Counted from the stretch's first letter, positions 16,495-25,044 are shown. The stretch: DNA of 34,341 bases from Oscillospiraceae bacterium (GCA_009783555.1 WRDH01000032.1:1-34341); one strand, 5' to 3'. A program made the numbers and translations. Notes: a model not told the origin generated them from the sequence alone.

Positions 16495-17136
16495 TTATTC
16501 GATAACTAAATCCTTGACATCACTTTCTTCGACATCAATACCTTCGACAGCGTCAGCTTTAATAGCATCATATTCATCATCTTCGTCTGTGTCTTCGTCC
16601 TTTTTCCTTTTAAATCCTTTTACTGAAACTGTGATAGAGTCGAGGATTAAACCAATTAGCATTATGCCGATGATAATAAGATTTGGTCTGACGAGAATTT
16701 CTCCAAACCACTCCGCGTTGTCAGTGAAATGCGTGTTTATCCAATTTATATACTCAATATTAACTATTCTGACGGGTATGAATATGACAAGTGTGCATAT
16801 TAACGCAAGAACATTTCCAATCAGTGTAGTGATAGCGAGTCTTTTTGTATAGCGATGTTCTACAATGTAAAAGACTTCGATAGCTATGCGGAAAATTGCC
16901 CAAAGGATTATGGGGACCCATAAGCTTCTTATCACTTCAGTATTGAAAGTCGGGATAACGGGACCGCTGACAAAAACAACAGCAATTATCTCCGGAAACC
17001 CTAAGAAAATCACGGTGGCAACAACTGCAAATATTATACCCGCAATCGGCTCAAAATACGAGAATTTCTTTATTTTTTTTTCTTCATTTACATCTTCAAT
17101 TTCTTTGCTCTCTTTGTTTTCTTCCAAGTTGCTCAA
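16495..17136 (-). CDS. four-TM membrane protein of unknown function
   Basis: About 213 residues with a charged N-terminal tail (EENKESKEIEDVNEEKK), four hydrophobic segments (starting near FEPIAGIIFAVVATVIFLGF, SLWVPIILWAIFRIAIEVFY, RLAITTLIGNVLALICTLVI and PNLIIIGIMLIGLILDSI) and an acidic C-terminal tail rich in Asp and Glu. The membrane part recalls the C-terminal module of Firmicutes proteins that carry an N-terminal HAAS/DUF1700-type domain, but that domain is missing here. I favour the TTG at 17136 because GGAGG lies eight bases upstream; ATG 17151 overlaps that site, and TTG 17202 would be longer. It lies between the GGDEF protein and the kinase, so it may take part in their signalling; this is inference. 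Confidence 0.7.
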   Translation of the reverse strand: MSNLEENKESKEIEDVNEEKKIKKFSYFEPIAGIIFAVVATVIFLGFPEIIAVVFVSGPVIPTFNTEVIRSLWVPIILWAIFRIAIEVFYIVEHRYTKRLAITTLIGNVLALICTLVIFIPVRIVNIEYINWINTHFTDNAEWFGEILVRPNLIIIGIMLIGLILDSITVSVKGFKRKKDEDTDEDDEYDAIKADAVEGIDVEESDVKDLVIE

Positions 17137-17220
17137 AATAACAACCTCCATTCTATTTTCAATTAAGTGATTGCGAACCCTCTCGGCTTTTGCAGCCGTC
17201 AATATCCCAAACTGTATAAA

Positions 17221-18078
17221 TTATGCGTAAACTATTGTGCTTTTGCTTGATTCTTTTGATTTTACATAACAACTATATGCTTTGTCAATAAACTCGACAG
17301 GTTGATCGCCGAATTCCGGTGCATACACATTAACACCCATGGATACTGTAGCTTTGCCGCCTTTTTCAGGCGTACCCGGAATGTTTAAGGCGGTGATTTC
17401 CGCAAGAATCCTTTCGGCAACGGTCGAAGAGCCTTTTACATCCGTTATAGGCAGTAAAATGGCAAATTCATCATCGCTCCAGCGTGAAATAAAATCAGTA
17501 GAACGTTTTATTGATTTGTTGAGCATCTGCGCAACATCATTTATCATTTCATCATGCTTTGCTTTATCCTCTTGCCCGGAAAAACCATCCACTCCAAAAA
17601 CCATGATGCCTAGAGTTGATTTGTCTCTGCAGGCTCTGTTCCATTCCAGAACTATACGGTTATCAAAACCATACCGGTTTGAAAATCCCGTAAGGTTATC
17701 CTTTGTGCTGAATGCTGCGATTTCTAAAATAGTGTCGGCAGTAGCCATATAGTCTTCTATGAATTTTTCATCAGTCTCTCCGGGTTTTACGTCTCCGGTT
17801 TCAAGATGTCTTATCATTACATTGATGTTGTCTATGAATTTTTGCATGAATCTTACAAAGCTCTTTATTTCGGATATATCCATTTGTGCTGCCGAAGTGT
17901 TTTTCTCGCTTAAGTCAGCGGGAACACCACCGAGCTTTTCACCGGCTTCCGATGTTTGCATTTTGTCAACAGCATTTTTTAGCAGGTCCCCGATCATGTT
18001 CTGAATCGCCTGCATTATATCTTCTGATTCCATTTCAGCTACAGCATGCAGTTCTGTTACGTTATTATTTTCGCTCAT
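17221..18078 (-). CDS. degenerate GGDEF-domain protein
   Basis: A 285-residue cytoplasmic protein. Residues 1-120 are mostly helical and unrecognised. Residues about 128-285 form a GGDEF domain, beginning NLTGFSNRYGFD (usual LTGLPNRR-x-F). The signature loop is RWSDDEF (199-205) instead of R-[FY]-GGDEF. The upstream metal-binding D-x-D is GVD (162-164), so its first Asp is Gly. The GTP-contacting Asn of the usual F-K-x-x-N-D is also absent. The inhibitory c-di-GMP site R-x-x-D is kept as RSTD (192-195). Catalysis therefore looks lost, while ligand binding may remain. ATG 18078 has GAGG upstream. It follows the 573-residue coiled-coil gene after 143 bases that hold a strong hairpin. Confidence 0.85.
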   Translation of the reverse strand: MSENNNVTELHAVAEMESEDIMQAIQNMIGDLLKNAVDKMQTSEAGEKLGGVPADLSEKNTSAAQMDISEIKSFVRFMQKFIDNINVMIRHLETGDVKPGETDEKFIEDYMATADTILEIAAFSTKDNLTGFSNRYGFDNRIVLEWNRACRDKSTLGIMVFGVDGFSGQEDKAKHDEMINDVAQMLNKSIKRSTDFISRWSDDEFAILLPITDVKGSSTVAERILAEITALNIPGTPEKGGKATVSMGVNVYAPEFGDQPVEFIDKAYSCYVKSKESSKSTIVYA

Positions 18079-18120
18079 TGAAATTTACCTCATATTCAAT
18101 AATGTGTTGTCATTCCGATG

Positions 18121-18155
18121 AGCAGACCTATGGAAGTTTATGCCATAGGTCTGCT
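18121..18155. terminator. strong hairpin between the coiled-coil gene and the GGDEF gene
   Basis: AGCAGACCTATGG (18121-18133) and CCATAGGTCTGCT (18143-18155) form a perfect 13-bp stem with a nine-base loop. No T-run follows on the minus strand, so it is a weak terminator candidate. It may instead protect the 3' end of the coiled-coil transcript or reduce expression of the genes downstream. Confidence 0.5.
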
Positions 18156-18221
18156 GCTATCAGTATGTTTTATTAGCTTTGGTTTGTTTTATTGCGATTA
18201 TTCCCATTAAACTTCTTGCTC

Positions 18222-19943
18222 TTACGCTTCCTCGTCTGCTTCTTCAGTTCTCATCTTGCGGATTGAGTTGCCTACGACTGCGGCAATCAGTGTCGCAAGG
18301 ATAAGTCCCGTGGTTATAAATCCTGCTACTTCACCTGCGGGCAGGTTTGCAAGCGGTACAGGTGCATCGGGAATTTCGATGCCCGGTACATAATCATCAA
18401 CCTCGGGCGGCGCGAAAGCAAGCGGTACGGGTGCATCGTCTATTTCGAACTCCAGTTCGTCTTCTACCGGGTCTTCGTCATCTGCAACTGCTTCTGCTGC
18501 GACGACGTCTGCTACGACGACATCTGCTACGACGACGTCTTCTGCGGGTGCTTCTTCTGCGACGACATCTTCTGCAGGTTCATCTTCTGCGGGTTCATCC
18601 GGGGCTTCTTCATCAACAATTTCTTCTATCGGGTCAACAGGTTCGGGTTCAACGACTGTTGTTGGTATATCCGGTACGAAAATGTACTCAAACGTTCCGG
18701 GGATGAATGTGAATGTGCCGGGTACGAATTCACCCTCGATGAATGCAAATGTGTCTCCTTCAAATACTGCCGGATTAAAGTTGAACGGGGCACGTACGAA
18801 AGTCTCGCCATTGAATATAAAAGGCTCGAATCCACTAAATTCAAATTCTTCAGCGACGAATTCCGGTGGCTCGGGTTTGTCTCCGGGTTCATTAAATGTT
18901 GGTCTTGCACCCGGGTCATTTGTCGGTGCTGTCGGTGCGTTGGGAGCATTTACTGTTAATACCGGCATATTATCCGATACAAAACCGCCTCTGAGTTCAA
19001 AACCGTTTATGTCAGATTGAGTCATTACATTACCGTTAGCATGTGTAAATGTAAACTCATGTACACCTTCGCCAATGACTGAAAAATTATACACATTGCC
19101 GGTTGATCTTTCAATTATTGTAAAGGATCCTTGTGAGGCACCACTACTGACAGTTAGCCTGAATATGTTACTGTTTTCACTTACTCTTGCAAGCGAAATC
19201 CCTGTGGATATATTAAATGTTCCATTGCCGTTGAAGTCATTGCTTGCATTGTTACGTCCAATATTACCATTTATAGCGACAGTAAACTCTTTGAGGGAGC
19301 CATCTTCGACTGCGTCCCTTTGTAATTGCCATGCTGCAAGTGCTATTTCATGAGCTGCTTTTGCAGCATTATATGCAGCGAGGTCACTTTGATATTGTAA
19401 TAATGCTGTGTTATATGCAGTGAGGTCTTCTTGATATTGATCCCATGCTGTCTCCCATGCTTCTTCATCGCCGCCAAATTCTTCTATTAACCGGTCACGA
19501 TTAAGATTCCATAATCTAAGATTTTCCAGGTATGCTAAATACTCCGCACTGGTTTCCCAGTTATCTTCTCTATCTTGTTCAATCCTATTCCATTCAGCTT
19601 CGTCTTCGTCTCTGCGTATTTTTTCCAATCGCCAGTGTTCTGCTTTTTCTTCTGCTTCACGCGCGGCTTCGTCAAGTTTGAATTGCTCGTATCGGTCATC
19701 TTCAGCTTTTTCATGTGCTGCTTCAGCTCCGGGTTTTAGTAATTCCTCTAAAGCGTAGTGTTCCGCCTCGAGACGAGCTTGTTCTGCTTCAAATTCTTCA
19801 AGCTCTGCTATTTCGCGTGCTGCTTCTTCAGCTTCAAACTCCGCCAGTCTTTCTGCTTCGGCGGCTTCAAACAATGCTAGTTCTTCGGCTTCCCTTGCTG
19901 CTTCTGCAGCGTCAAATGCTGCTCTTTGTTCTTCGTATGTCAT
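18222..19943 (-). CDS. large coiled-coil protein with Pro/Val-rich C-terminal region and C-terminal membrane anchor
   Basis: A 573-residue protein I cannot assign to a family. Residues 1-210 are a long Glu/Ala-rich helical region. Its end has Tyr-spaced repeats (WDQYQEDLTAYNTALLQYQS) like the helical repeats of streptococcal antigen I/II. Residues about 220-330 look like a beta domain (FTVAINGNIGRNNASNDF). A segment of short beta repeats follows (GEFVPGTFTFIPGTFEYIF), then an acidic Pro/Ala/Val repeat (AEDVVVADVVVADVV). DAPVPLA occurs twice near the C-terminus, followed by LPAGE, one membrane segment (GFITTGLILATLIAAVV) and a basic then acidic tail. No N-terminal signal peptide is seen, which is odd for a surface protein. 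ATG 19943 has GGGGAGAG upstream. Confidence 0.75.
   Translation of the reverse strand: MTYEEQRAAFDAAEAAREAEELALFEAAEAERLAEFEAEEAAREIAELEEFEAEQARLEAEHYALEELLKPGAEAAHEKAEDDRYEQFKLDEAAREAEEKAEHWRLEKIRRDEDEAEWNRIEQDREDNWETSAEYLAYLENLRLWNLNRDRLIEEFGGDEEAWETAWDQYQEDLTAYNTALLQYQSDLAAYNAAKAAHEIALAAWQLQRDAVEDGSLKEFTVAINGNIGRNNASNDFNGNGTFNISTGISLARVSENSNIFRLTVSSGASQGSFTIIERSTGNVYNFSVIGEGVHEFTFTHANGNVMTQSDINGFELRGGFVSDNMPVLTVNAPNAPTAPTNDPGARPTFNEPGDKPEPPEFVAEEFEFSGFEPFIFNGETFVRAPFNFNPAVFEGDTFAFIEGEFVPGTFTFIPGTFEYIFVPDIPTTVVEPEPVDPIEEIVDEEAPDEPAEDEPAEDVVAEEAPAEDVVVADVVVADVVAAEAVADDEDPVEDELEFEIDDAPVPLAFAPPEVDDYVPGIEIPDAPVPLANLPAGEVAGFITTGLILATLIAAVVGNSIRKMRTEEADEEA
18500..18600 (-). repeat. short tandem repeats coding acidic Val/Ala/Pro units
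   Basis: Units of about 15-18 bases such as TCTGCTACGACGACG recur in tandem in the 573-residue gene and code for DVVVADVVVADVV and AEDVVAEEAPAED. Such in-frame repeats can change copy number by slippage and so change the length of the stalk. Confidence 0.65.
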
Positions 19944-20010
19944 TATAATCTCTCCCCTATTTAAATAATCTTTTAATAGTCTGAATTTGTTCTAGGGTTT
20001 TCATCCCTGT

Positions 20011-20098
20011 CGTCTTGTTAAGACGTTTTTCAGCCTCTTTTATTCTCCGGTTGGGGTTCCGGGGTTGTCCCTAAGGACGTTTTTCAGCCTCTTTTTTT
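20011..20098. repeat. two direct repeats with small hairpins upstream of the coiled-coil gene
   Basis: GACGTTTTTCAGCCTCTTTT occurs at 20022-20041 and again at 20076-20095. On the plus strand each copy follows or overlaps a small hairpin (CGTCTT-GTT-AAGACG at 20011-20025, GTCC-CTAA-GGAC at 20067-20078) with a T-run directly after, like a mini-terminator. No plus-strand gene ends here. On the minus strand they lie in the leader of the 573-residue gene. The rest of the 213-base gap has no other clear feature. Confidence 0.6.
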
Positions 20099-20156
20099 AT
20101 GGAGTTGCGGTTCTCCTTTAACCAAATTTTAATGCTTGGATATGTTCCGGATTCTC

Positions 20157-20447
20157 TTAGTCTTCTGATAACTCATGTCCGCAAACGGGACAGATAGTTT
20201 GTTCGCTTTCTGCAAGTGTGTCCGGAATAGACGCCGCGAGCGGTATTTGCGGATCGTCAATGTGTATATAAGCCGGGTCGTTATTATGCGGTAATATACC
20301 TGATGATAATGTAAACAAGAAAACGCAAAGACCTGTTGCACAAACGCCGGATATAATAGTTAAGCGTTTTCTTGTGAGTTTTTGTCTTACTTCTGTTTCT
20401 TCGGCGCGTTGAAGTGCTTGTCTTGCGATTTTCCCCTTGTCAAACAC
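20157..20447 (-). CDS. small single-TM protein ending in a CPVCG zinc-knuckle-like motif
   Basis: A 96-residue protein starting at GTG 20447, with GGAGG seven bases upstream. The first 28 residues are basic and helical (RQALQRAEETEVRQKLTRKR), then comes one membrane helix (LTIISGVCATGLCVFLFTL). The remaining 46 residues include DDPQIPLA and end CPVCGHELSED, a single C-x-x-C pair. The sigma factor gene lies directly upstream, so an anti-sigma role is possible: a short cytoplasmic head, one helix and an outer tail. However, the typical anti-sigma zinc motif H-x3-C-x2-C is absent. No family recognised. Confidence 0.7.
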   Translation of the reverse strand: MFDKGKIARQALQRAEETEVRQKLTRKRLTIISGVCATGLCVFLFTLSSGILPHNNDPAYIHIDDPQIPLAASIPDTLAESEQTICPVCGHELSED

Positions 20448-20648
20448 TTGGATTCCTCCTCCCGTATAGTACTTCGTATTTTTCCTACCCGAGTATTAGT
20501 GTATATAAAGAGAAAAAAGTCGCAGTTTTTGTGATAAATTTGTGAAGAATTTTGCTATTATTCACAAATATTTAATATTTAAGTTTAGAAAAGGTCTGCG
20601 TTTCTGTAAAAATAAGTGACTTTGTAAATCTAATCAGAAAGTAGTCTA

Positions 20649-21215
20649 CTAAAATGTGCCATTGTGTTCCAGCTTCTTTTTAAGTGCAGCTTTTGCTCTG
20701 TATGCCAAATCCTTAATTTGCTTTTCGCTTTTTTTCATTGCTTCCCCGGCTTGCCTGTAGCTCATACCTTCAAAGTAAAGTAATACCAAAACAGCATGGT
20801 ATTCCTTTTTTAGTTCCTGCATAGCAGCAATCAGGTTATCTTTCCGATCGCTTTTTTCTACTAAGCTACACATGGTCTCGCCATTGTCAAAGTTCAAATT
20901 CGATATTTCTTCAAATGATATATGTTGTTCCCGCTTGCGTTTTTTCATGTGCTGCGACATCAGGTTTTTTGCGATTCCGAAAATGTAGGTTTTTAATGTC
21001 GAACTTCCTTTAAACGCTTTTTTGTTAAGTATAAGCTGAGTGAAAGTATCAATAACGAGGTGCTCTGTTTCGTGGAAATCACGAATGGTGCCGTAGATAA
21101 ACTGCGACAGTTCATCTTCATACATATATACCAGCGTCTCGAAAGCGTCGTTGTCCCCGTCCCGGAAGCTATTATAGAGGTCTTCACCTGACCGGAGCGT
21201 CATTGTGCTTGACAT
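20649..21215 (-). CDS. ECF-type RNA polymerase sigma factor
   Basis: A 188-residue sigma-70 family protein lacking regions 1 and 3. Region 2 (about 12-95) includes DAFETLVYMYEDELSQFIYG and the -10-binding part STLKTYIFGIAKNLM. Region 4 (about 125-185) includes the helix-turn-helix YFEGMSYRQAGEAMKKSEKQ followed by IKDLAYRAKAALKKKL. Sigma factors of this kind direct RNA polymerase to small regulons, often for envelope stress. The ATG at 21215 has AGGGA upstream. The next genes on the same strand are the small CPVCG membrane protein and the large coiled-coil protein, which may be controlled by it or may control it. About 200 bases without a clear promoter separate it from the next gene. Confidence 0.9.
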   Translation of the reverse strand: MSSTMTLRSGEDLYNSFRDGDNDAFETLVYMYEDELSQFIYGTIRDFHETEHLVIDTFTQLILNKKAFKGSSTLKTYIFGIAKNLMSQHMKKRKREQHISFEEISNLNFDNGETMCSLVEKSDRKDNLIAAMQELKKEYHAVLVLLYFEGMSYRQAGEAMKKSEKQIKDLAYRAKAALKKKLEHNGTF

Positions 21216-21339
21216 ATATTACTATTTCCCTGCTGCTAATCTTCGAATGTAGAATTTCTGCCATGATAAAACCATTAAAAATACTTCCAAAATGGTTATA
21301 TGCTACACCTTTATACCATTTTTTTGTGTAACATTAAGA

Positions 21340-21363
21340 AAAGATTGCGCAAACGCAATCTTT
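21340..21363 (-). terminator. terminator-like hairpin after the zinc-ribbon gene
   Basis: AAAGATTGCG (21340-21349) and CGCAATCTTT (21354-21363) form a 10-bp stem with a four-base loop. On the minus strand the stem is followed by TTCTTAATG. It lies between the zinc-ribbon gene and the sigma factor gene and probably ends the transcript of the former. Confidence 0.6.
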
Positions 21364-21389
21364 CATTCTTTAGGTATGCCGTGTATGCA

Positions 21390-21413
21390 GACAGGGGGAC
21401 GGACGGTTCATCC
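21390..21413 (+). repeat. ACCGTCCCC-family repeat, diverged copy
   Basis: GACAGGGGGACGGACGGTTC matches the dispersed core with GGAC duplicated in the middle. Its right stem is degenerate (CATCC instead of CATCTGTC). It lies just downstream of the zinc-ribbon gene. Confidence 0.7.
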
Positions 21414-21441
21414 GCACCGTGATGATTTAATTTTATTGTTA

Positions 21442-21933
21442 TCAAACTGCAGTCTTACAGTGGGGGCATGTGTGATAATCGAAATCGATTTCTTCGTTGC
21501 AGTTAGAGCATTGCTTTTGCGGTATGCCGTCTACCACGTTTTGTGTCGTCACATCAGGTGAATATTCAGGTGCGACGAATTCTGCCTTATTGAACTTCCA
21601 TATCAAGAAGAGAGCATCCTCTTTTTCTTCCGGTCTGACGTAAATGGATTGAACCTCGTTAACTTCTCTGCCCTTGTTCTTGAATTCTGTTTCTATGCCG
21701 TATTCTATGCCGTTATCATCAAACAGTTCATGGATCCATGTTCTTTTCTTGATTGTCTCATCCTTTTCAGAAATACTTGTAGTCACTTCAAATACTTTTA
21801 CCAAGCCCTCGACTCCGCCATCTACATTTAATGTAGACTTTGCTTGCGATTCTTTTTCTATACCATTCTTGCATTTATCGCACTCCGGTTTTTTTCTGCT
21901 AAATAACCGCATATTTCCACATTTTCCTTCCAT
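21442..21933 (-). CDS. zinc-ribbon protein with a DUF2007-like middle region
   Basis: A protein of up to 163 residues of unknown function. Near the N-terminus is CDKC and at the C-terminus CSNCNEEIDFDYHTCPHC, a clear zinc ribbon. The middle (KVFEVTTSISEKDETIKKRT to PEEKEDALFLIWKF) has the alternating strand-helix pattern of DUF2007-type putative signal-transducing domains; this resemblance is tentative. Two starts are possible, ATG 21933 (behind a weak site) and ATG 21912, which begins MRLFSRKKPECDKC. It is followed by its own hairpin terminator and preceded by the strong groEL terminator, so it is probably a single-gene unit. Confidence 0.7.
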   Translation of the reverse strand: MEGKCGNMRLFSRKKPECDKCKNGIEKESQAKSTLNVDGGVEGLVKVFEVTTSISEKDETIKKRTWIHELFDDNGIEYGIETEFKNKGREVNEVQSIYVRPEEKEDALFLIWKFNKAEFVAPEYSPDVTTQNVVDGIPQKQCSNCNEEIDFDYHTCPHCKTAV

Positions 21934-21980
21934 AGTATATAATGCCAGTTATTCTACCAAAATAGGAATGACAACGCAAG

Positions 21981-22019
21981 AAAAAGTGAAAACCCTCAAA
22001 ATGAGGGTTTTCACTTTTT
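21981..22019 (-). terminator. rho-independent terminator of groES-groEL
   Basis: AAAAAGTGAAAACCCTCA (21981-21998) and its exact reverse complement (22002-22019) form an 18-bp stem with a three-base loop and a T-run after it. It works from both sides. It lies 28 bases downstream of the groEL stop. Confidence 0.92.
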
Positions 22020-22047
22020 ACATTATATCTTTGATTCGCCTGCCGTA

Positions 22048-23984
<1,937 letters not shown>

Positions 23985-24042
23985 ATTTCATAACCTCCTA
24001 ATTATTCTTCTCGCTGAGCATAGTTCAGCGTAGACAGTTTGG

Positions 24043-24079
24043 TTGCGTTAGCACTCTCTGACCTTGAGTGCTAACGCAA
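24043..24079 (-). promoter_or_regulatory. CIRCE operator (HrcA binding site)
   Basis: TTAGCACTC (24048-24056), nine bases, then GAGTGCTAA (24066-24074) is a perfect match to the CIRCE consensus. The arms extend to 14 bp (TTGCGTTAGCACTC and its complement, 24043-24056 and 24066-24079). It lies at and after the predicted transcription start of groES-groEL. HrcA should repress here until heat or unfolded protein inactivates it; hrcA itself is not in the window. Confidence 0.98.
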
Positions 24080-24084
24080 TTATA

Positions 24085-24113
24085 ATAATAATATATGTTC
24101 GTGTATTTAGCAA
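24085..24113 (-). promoter_or_regulatory. groES-groEL promoter
   Basis: Minus-strand TTGCTA (24108-24113), a 17-bp spacer and TATTAT (24085-24090) form a housekeeping-type promoter whose start would fall at the edge of CIRCE. The rest of the 307-base gap between groES and the antitoxin gene (24114-24291) holds one dispersed repeat and no gene that I can support. Confidence 0.7.
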
Positions 24114-24252
24114 TACGGATTTTTGCAATAATCTGTGTATATTCTTCTATTATCCCCGATTCTCGTTTGTTATGTTAGAGGTTCTTCCTATATCTAATTA
24201 TTGCACCGTATTTCGCCGAATTACTTTGAAGGCAACACCCAAGACAGGGGGG

Positions 24253-24283
24253 AGAAGACAAGGGGACGGTTCATCTGTCTTCT
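24253..24283 (+). repeat. ACCGTCCCC-family palindromic repeat
   Basis: AGAAGACA (24253-24260) and TGTCTTCT (24276-24283) flank AGGGGACGGTTCATC in an 8-bp stem. A degenerate half copy (AAGACAGGGGGG) precedes it at 24241. The element lies just beyond the antitoxin stop and might end that transcript. Confidence 0.8.
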
Positions 24284-24291
24284 TTCTTTGA

Positions 24292-24609
24292 TTATTGCCT
24301 TTCTATCAACTGTTCAACAAGTGTGCTGTTTTGAATAAAAAGATATAGTAGATTGCGAGCTGATCCATTGGGAGTATTGCGTCCAATTTCCCATGATTCA
24401 ACAGTTCGGGTCGAGACACCCATTGCGTAAGCGAATCCTCGTTGTGAAAGGTTCAAAGACGAGCGTAAACTTCTGACATCCCCGGCTGTATACTCTGGTA
24501 TTTTTAGCTCTCGAACAGACACACGCACCCTGCTTTTATCGCCCCTGCTATGATCTGCAGCTTGCTTCAAGCTCTCCGTGAGTCTCCCGTAATAATCGTA
24601 CTGTTTCAC
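24292..24609 (-). CDS. HigA-like antitoxin, XRE-type helix-turn-helix
   Basis: A 105-residue DNA-binding protein. The C-terminal half has an HTH of the Xre/HigA type, LRSSLNLSQRGFAYAMGVST followed by RTVESWEIGRNTPNGSARNL, with the typical W-E-x-G-R-x-x-P ending. The N-terminal 45 residues are less conserved and may wrap the toxin. The GTG start at 24609 follows GGAGGG that lies inside the toxin's last codons, and only three bases separate the genes. Toxin-first order is typical of higBA. It should neutralise the toxin and repress the shared promoter at 24961-24989. Confidence 0.87.
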   Translation of the reverse strand: MKQYDYYGRLTESLKQAADHSRGDKSRVRVSVRELKIPEYTAGDVRSLRSSLNLSQRGFAYAMGVSTRTVESWEIGRNTPNGSARNLLYLFIQNSTLVEQLIERQ

Positions 24610-24612
24610 CTT

Positions 24613-24948
24613 CTACCCTCCCTTAATCTCCGCTATTAACTTATTGAGCAAATCCTTTTGCTTTGAAGTTAAATCTGCTTTTACATTTTTTGGATACGCA
24701 AGCAATAGATATATATGCTCACGAACAACTATATCTATATAAATAACACGAACTCCCCCTGACTTACCACGCTCACCCACTGCAAAACGCAACTTGCGTC
24801 CGCCTGACAAATGCGGTATTACTACACCTGCTTTTGGATTTCTCAGTAGTATTTCTTCAAGATCATTTAAGTTATTATCATCAAGACCTGCATCTTTCCA
24901 GTCCTCTTCAAAAATATGAGTTCTTATGAATTCACGCTTCATTGCCAA
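24613..24948 (-). CDS. HigB/RelE-like toxin
   Basis: About 109-111 residues of the RelE/HigB superfamily of ribosome-dependent mRNA interferases. The middle contains NPKAGVVIPHLSGGRKLRFA followed by GERGKSGGVRVIYI. It is the G-x-R-K-x-R...R-V-I-Y pattern of the Gp49/HigB-2 type. The C-terminus is Lys-rich (SKQKDLLNKLIAEIKGG). Start is uncertain between TTG 24948 and ATG 24942. A promoter with an overlapping operator lies directly upstream. The pair is likely a chromosomal type II toxin-antitoxin module. Confidence 0.87.
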   Translation of the reverse strand: MAMKREFIRTHIFEEDWKDAGLDDNNLNDLEEILLRNPKAGVVIPHLSGGRKLRFAVGERGKSGGVRVIYIDIVVREHIYLLLAYPKNVKADLTSKQKDLLNKLIAEIKGG

Positions 24949-24960
24949 ATTCTTTCAACC

Positions 24961-24989
24961 ATTATATACGCTTATATCGTATATAGCAA
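24961..24989 (-). promoter_or_regulatory. toxin-antitoxin promoter with operator in the spacer
   Basis: On the minus strand TTGCTA (24984-24989), a 17-bp spacer and TATAAT (24961-24966) form a good promoter. TATATACG (24963-24970) and CGTATATA (24978-24985), separated by seven bases, make an inverted repeat that covers the spacer and touches both promoter boxes, as expected for autorepression by the antitoxin. Confidence 0.72.
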
Positions 24990-25028
24990 GCATTATTTTA
25001 TGATACTTTAGACCTTAACATAATCTCA

Positions 25029-25042
25029 ATATTCCGGAATAT
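25029..25042. repeat. perfect 14-bp palindrome ATATTCCGGAATAT
   Basis: The palindrome lies directly beyond the lipid-kinase stop codon and about 40 bases upstream of the toxin promoter. It may be a protein binding site or a short hairpin; its function is unknown. Confidence 0.5.
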
Positions 25043-25044
25043 CT

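Noticed and set aside
18340-18350. LPAGE as a sortase (LPxTG) sorting signal
   Set aside because: The Thr-Gly needed for class A sortase is missing, and the protein has no signal peptide. It is kept only as a possible remnant.
18347-18706. Plus-strand open reading frame of 119 codons opposite the coiled-coil gene
   Set aside because: It is an Arg/Leu-rich shadow of the repeat-coded acidic stretch on the other strand, with no start signal or family resemblance.
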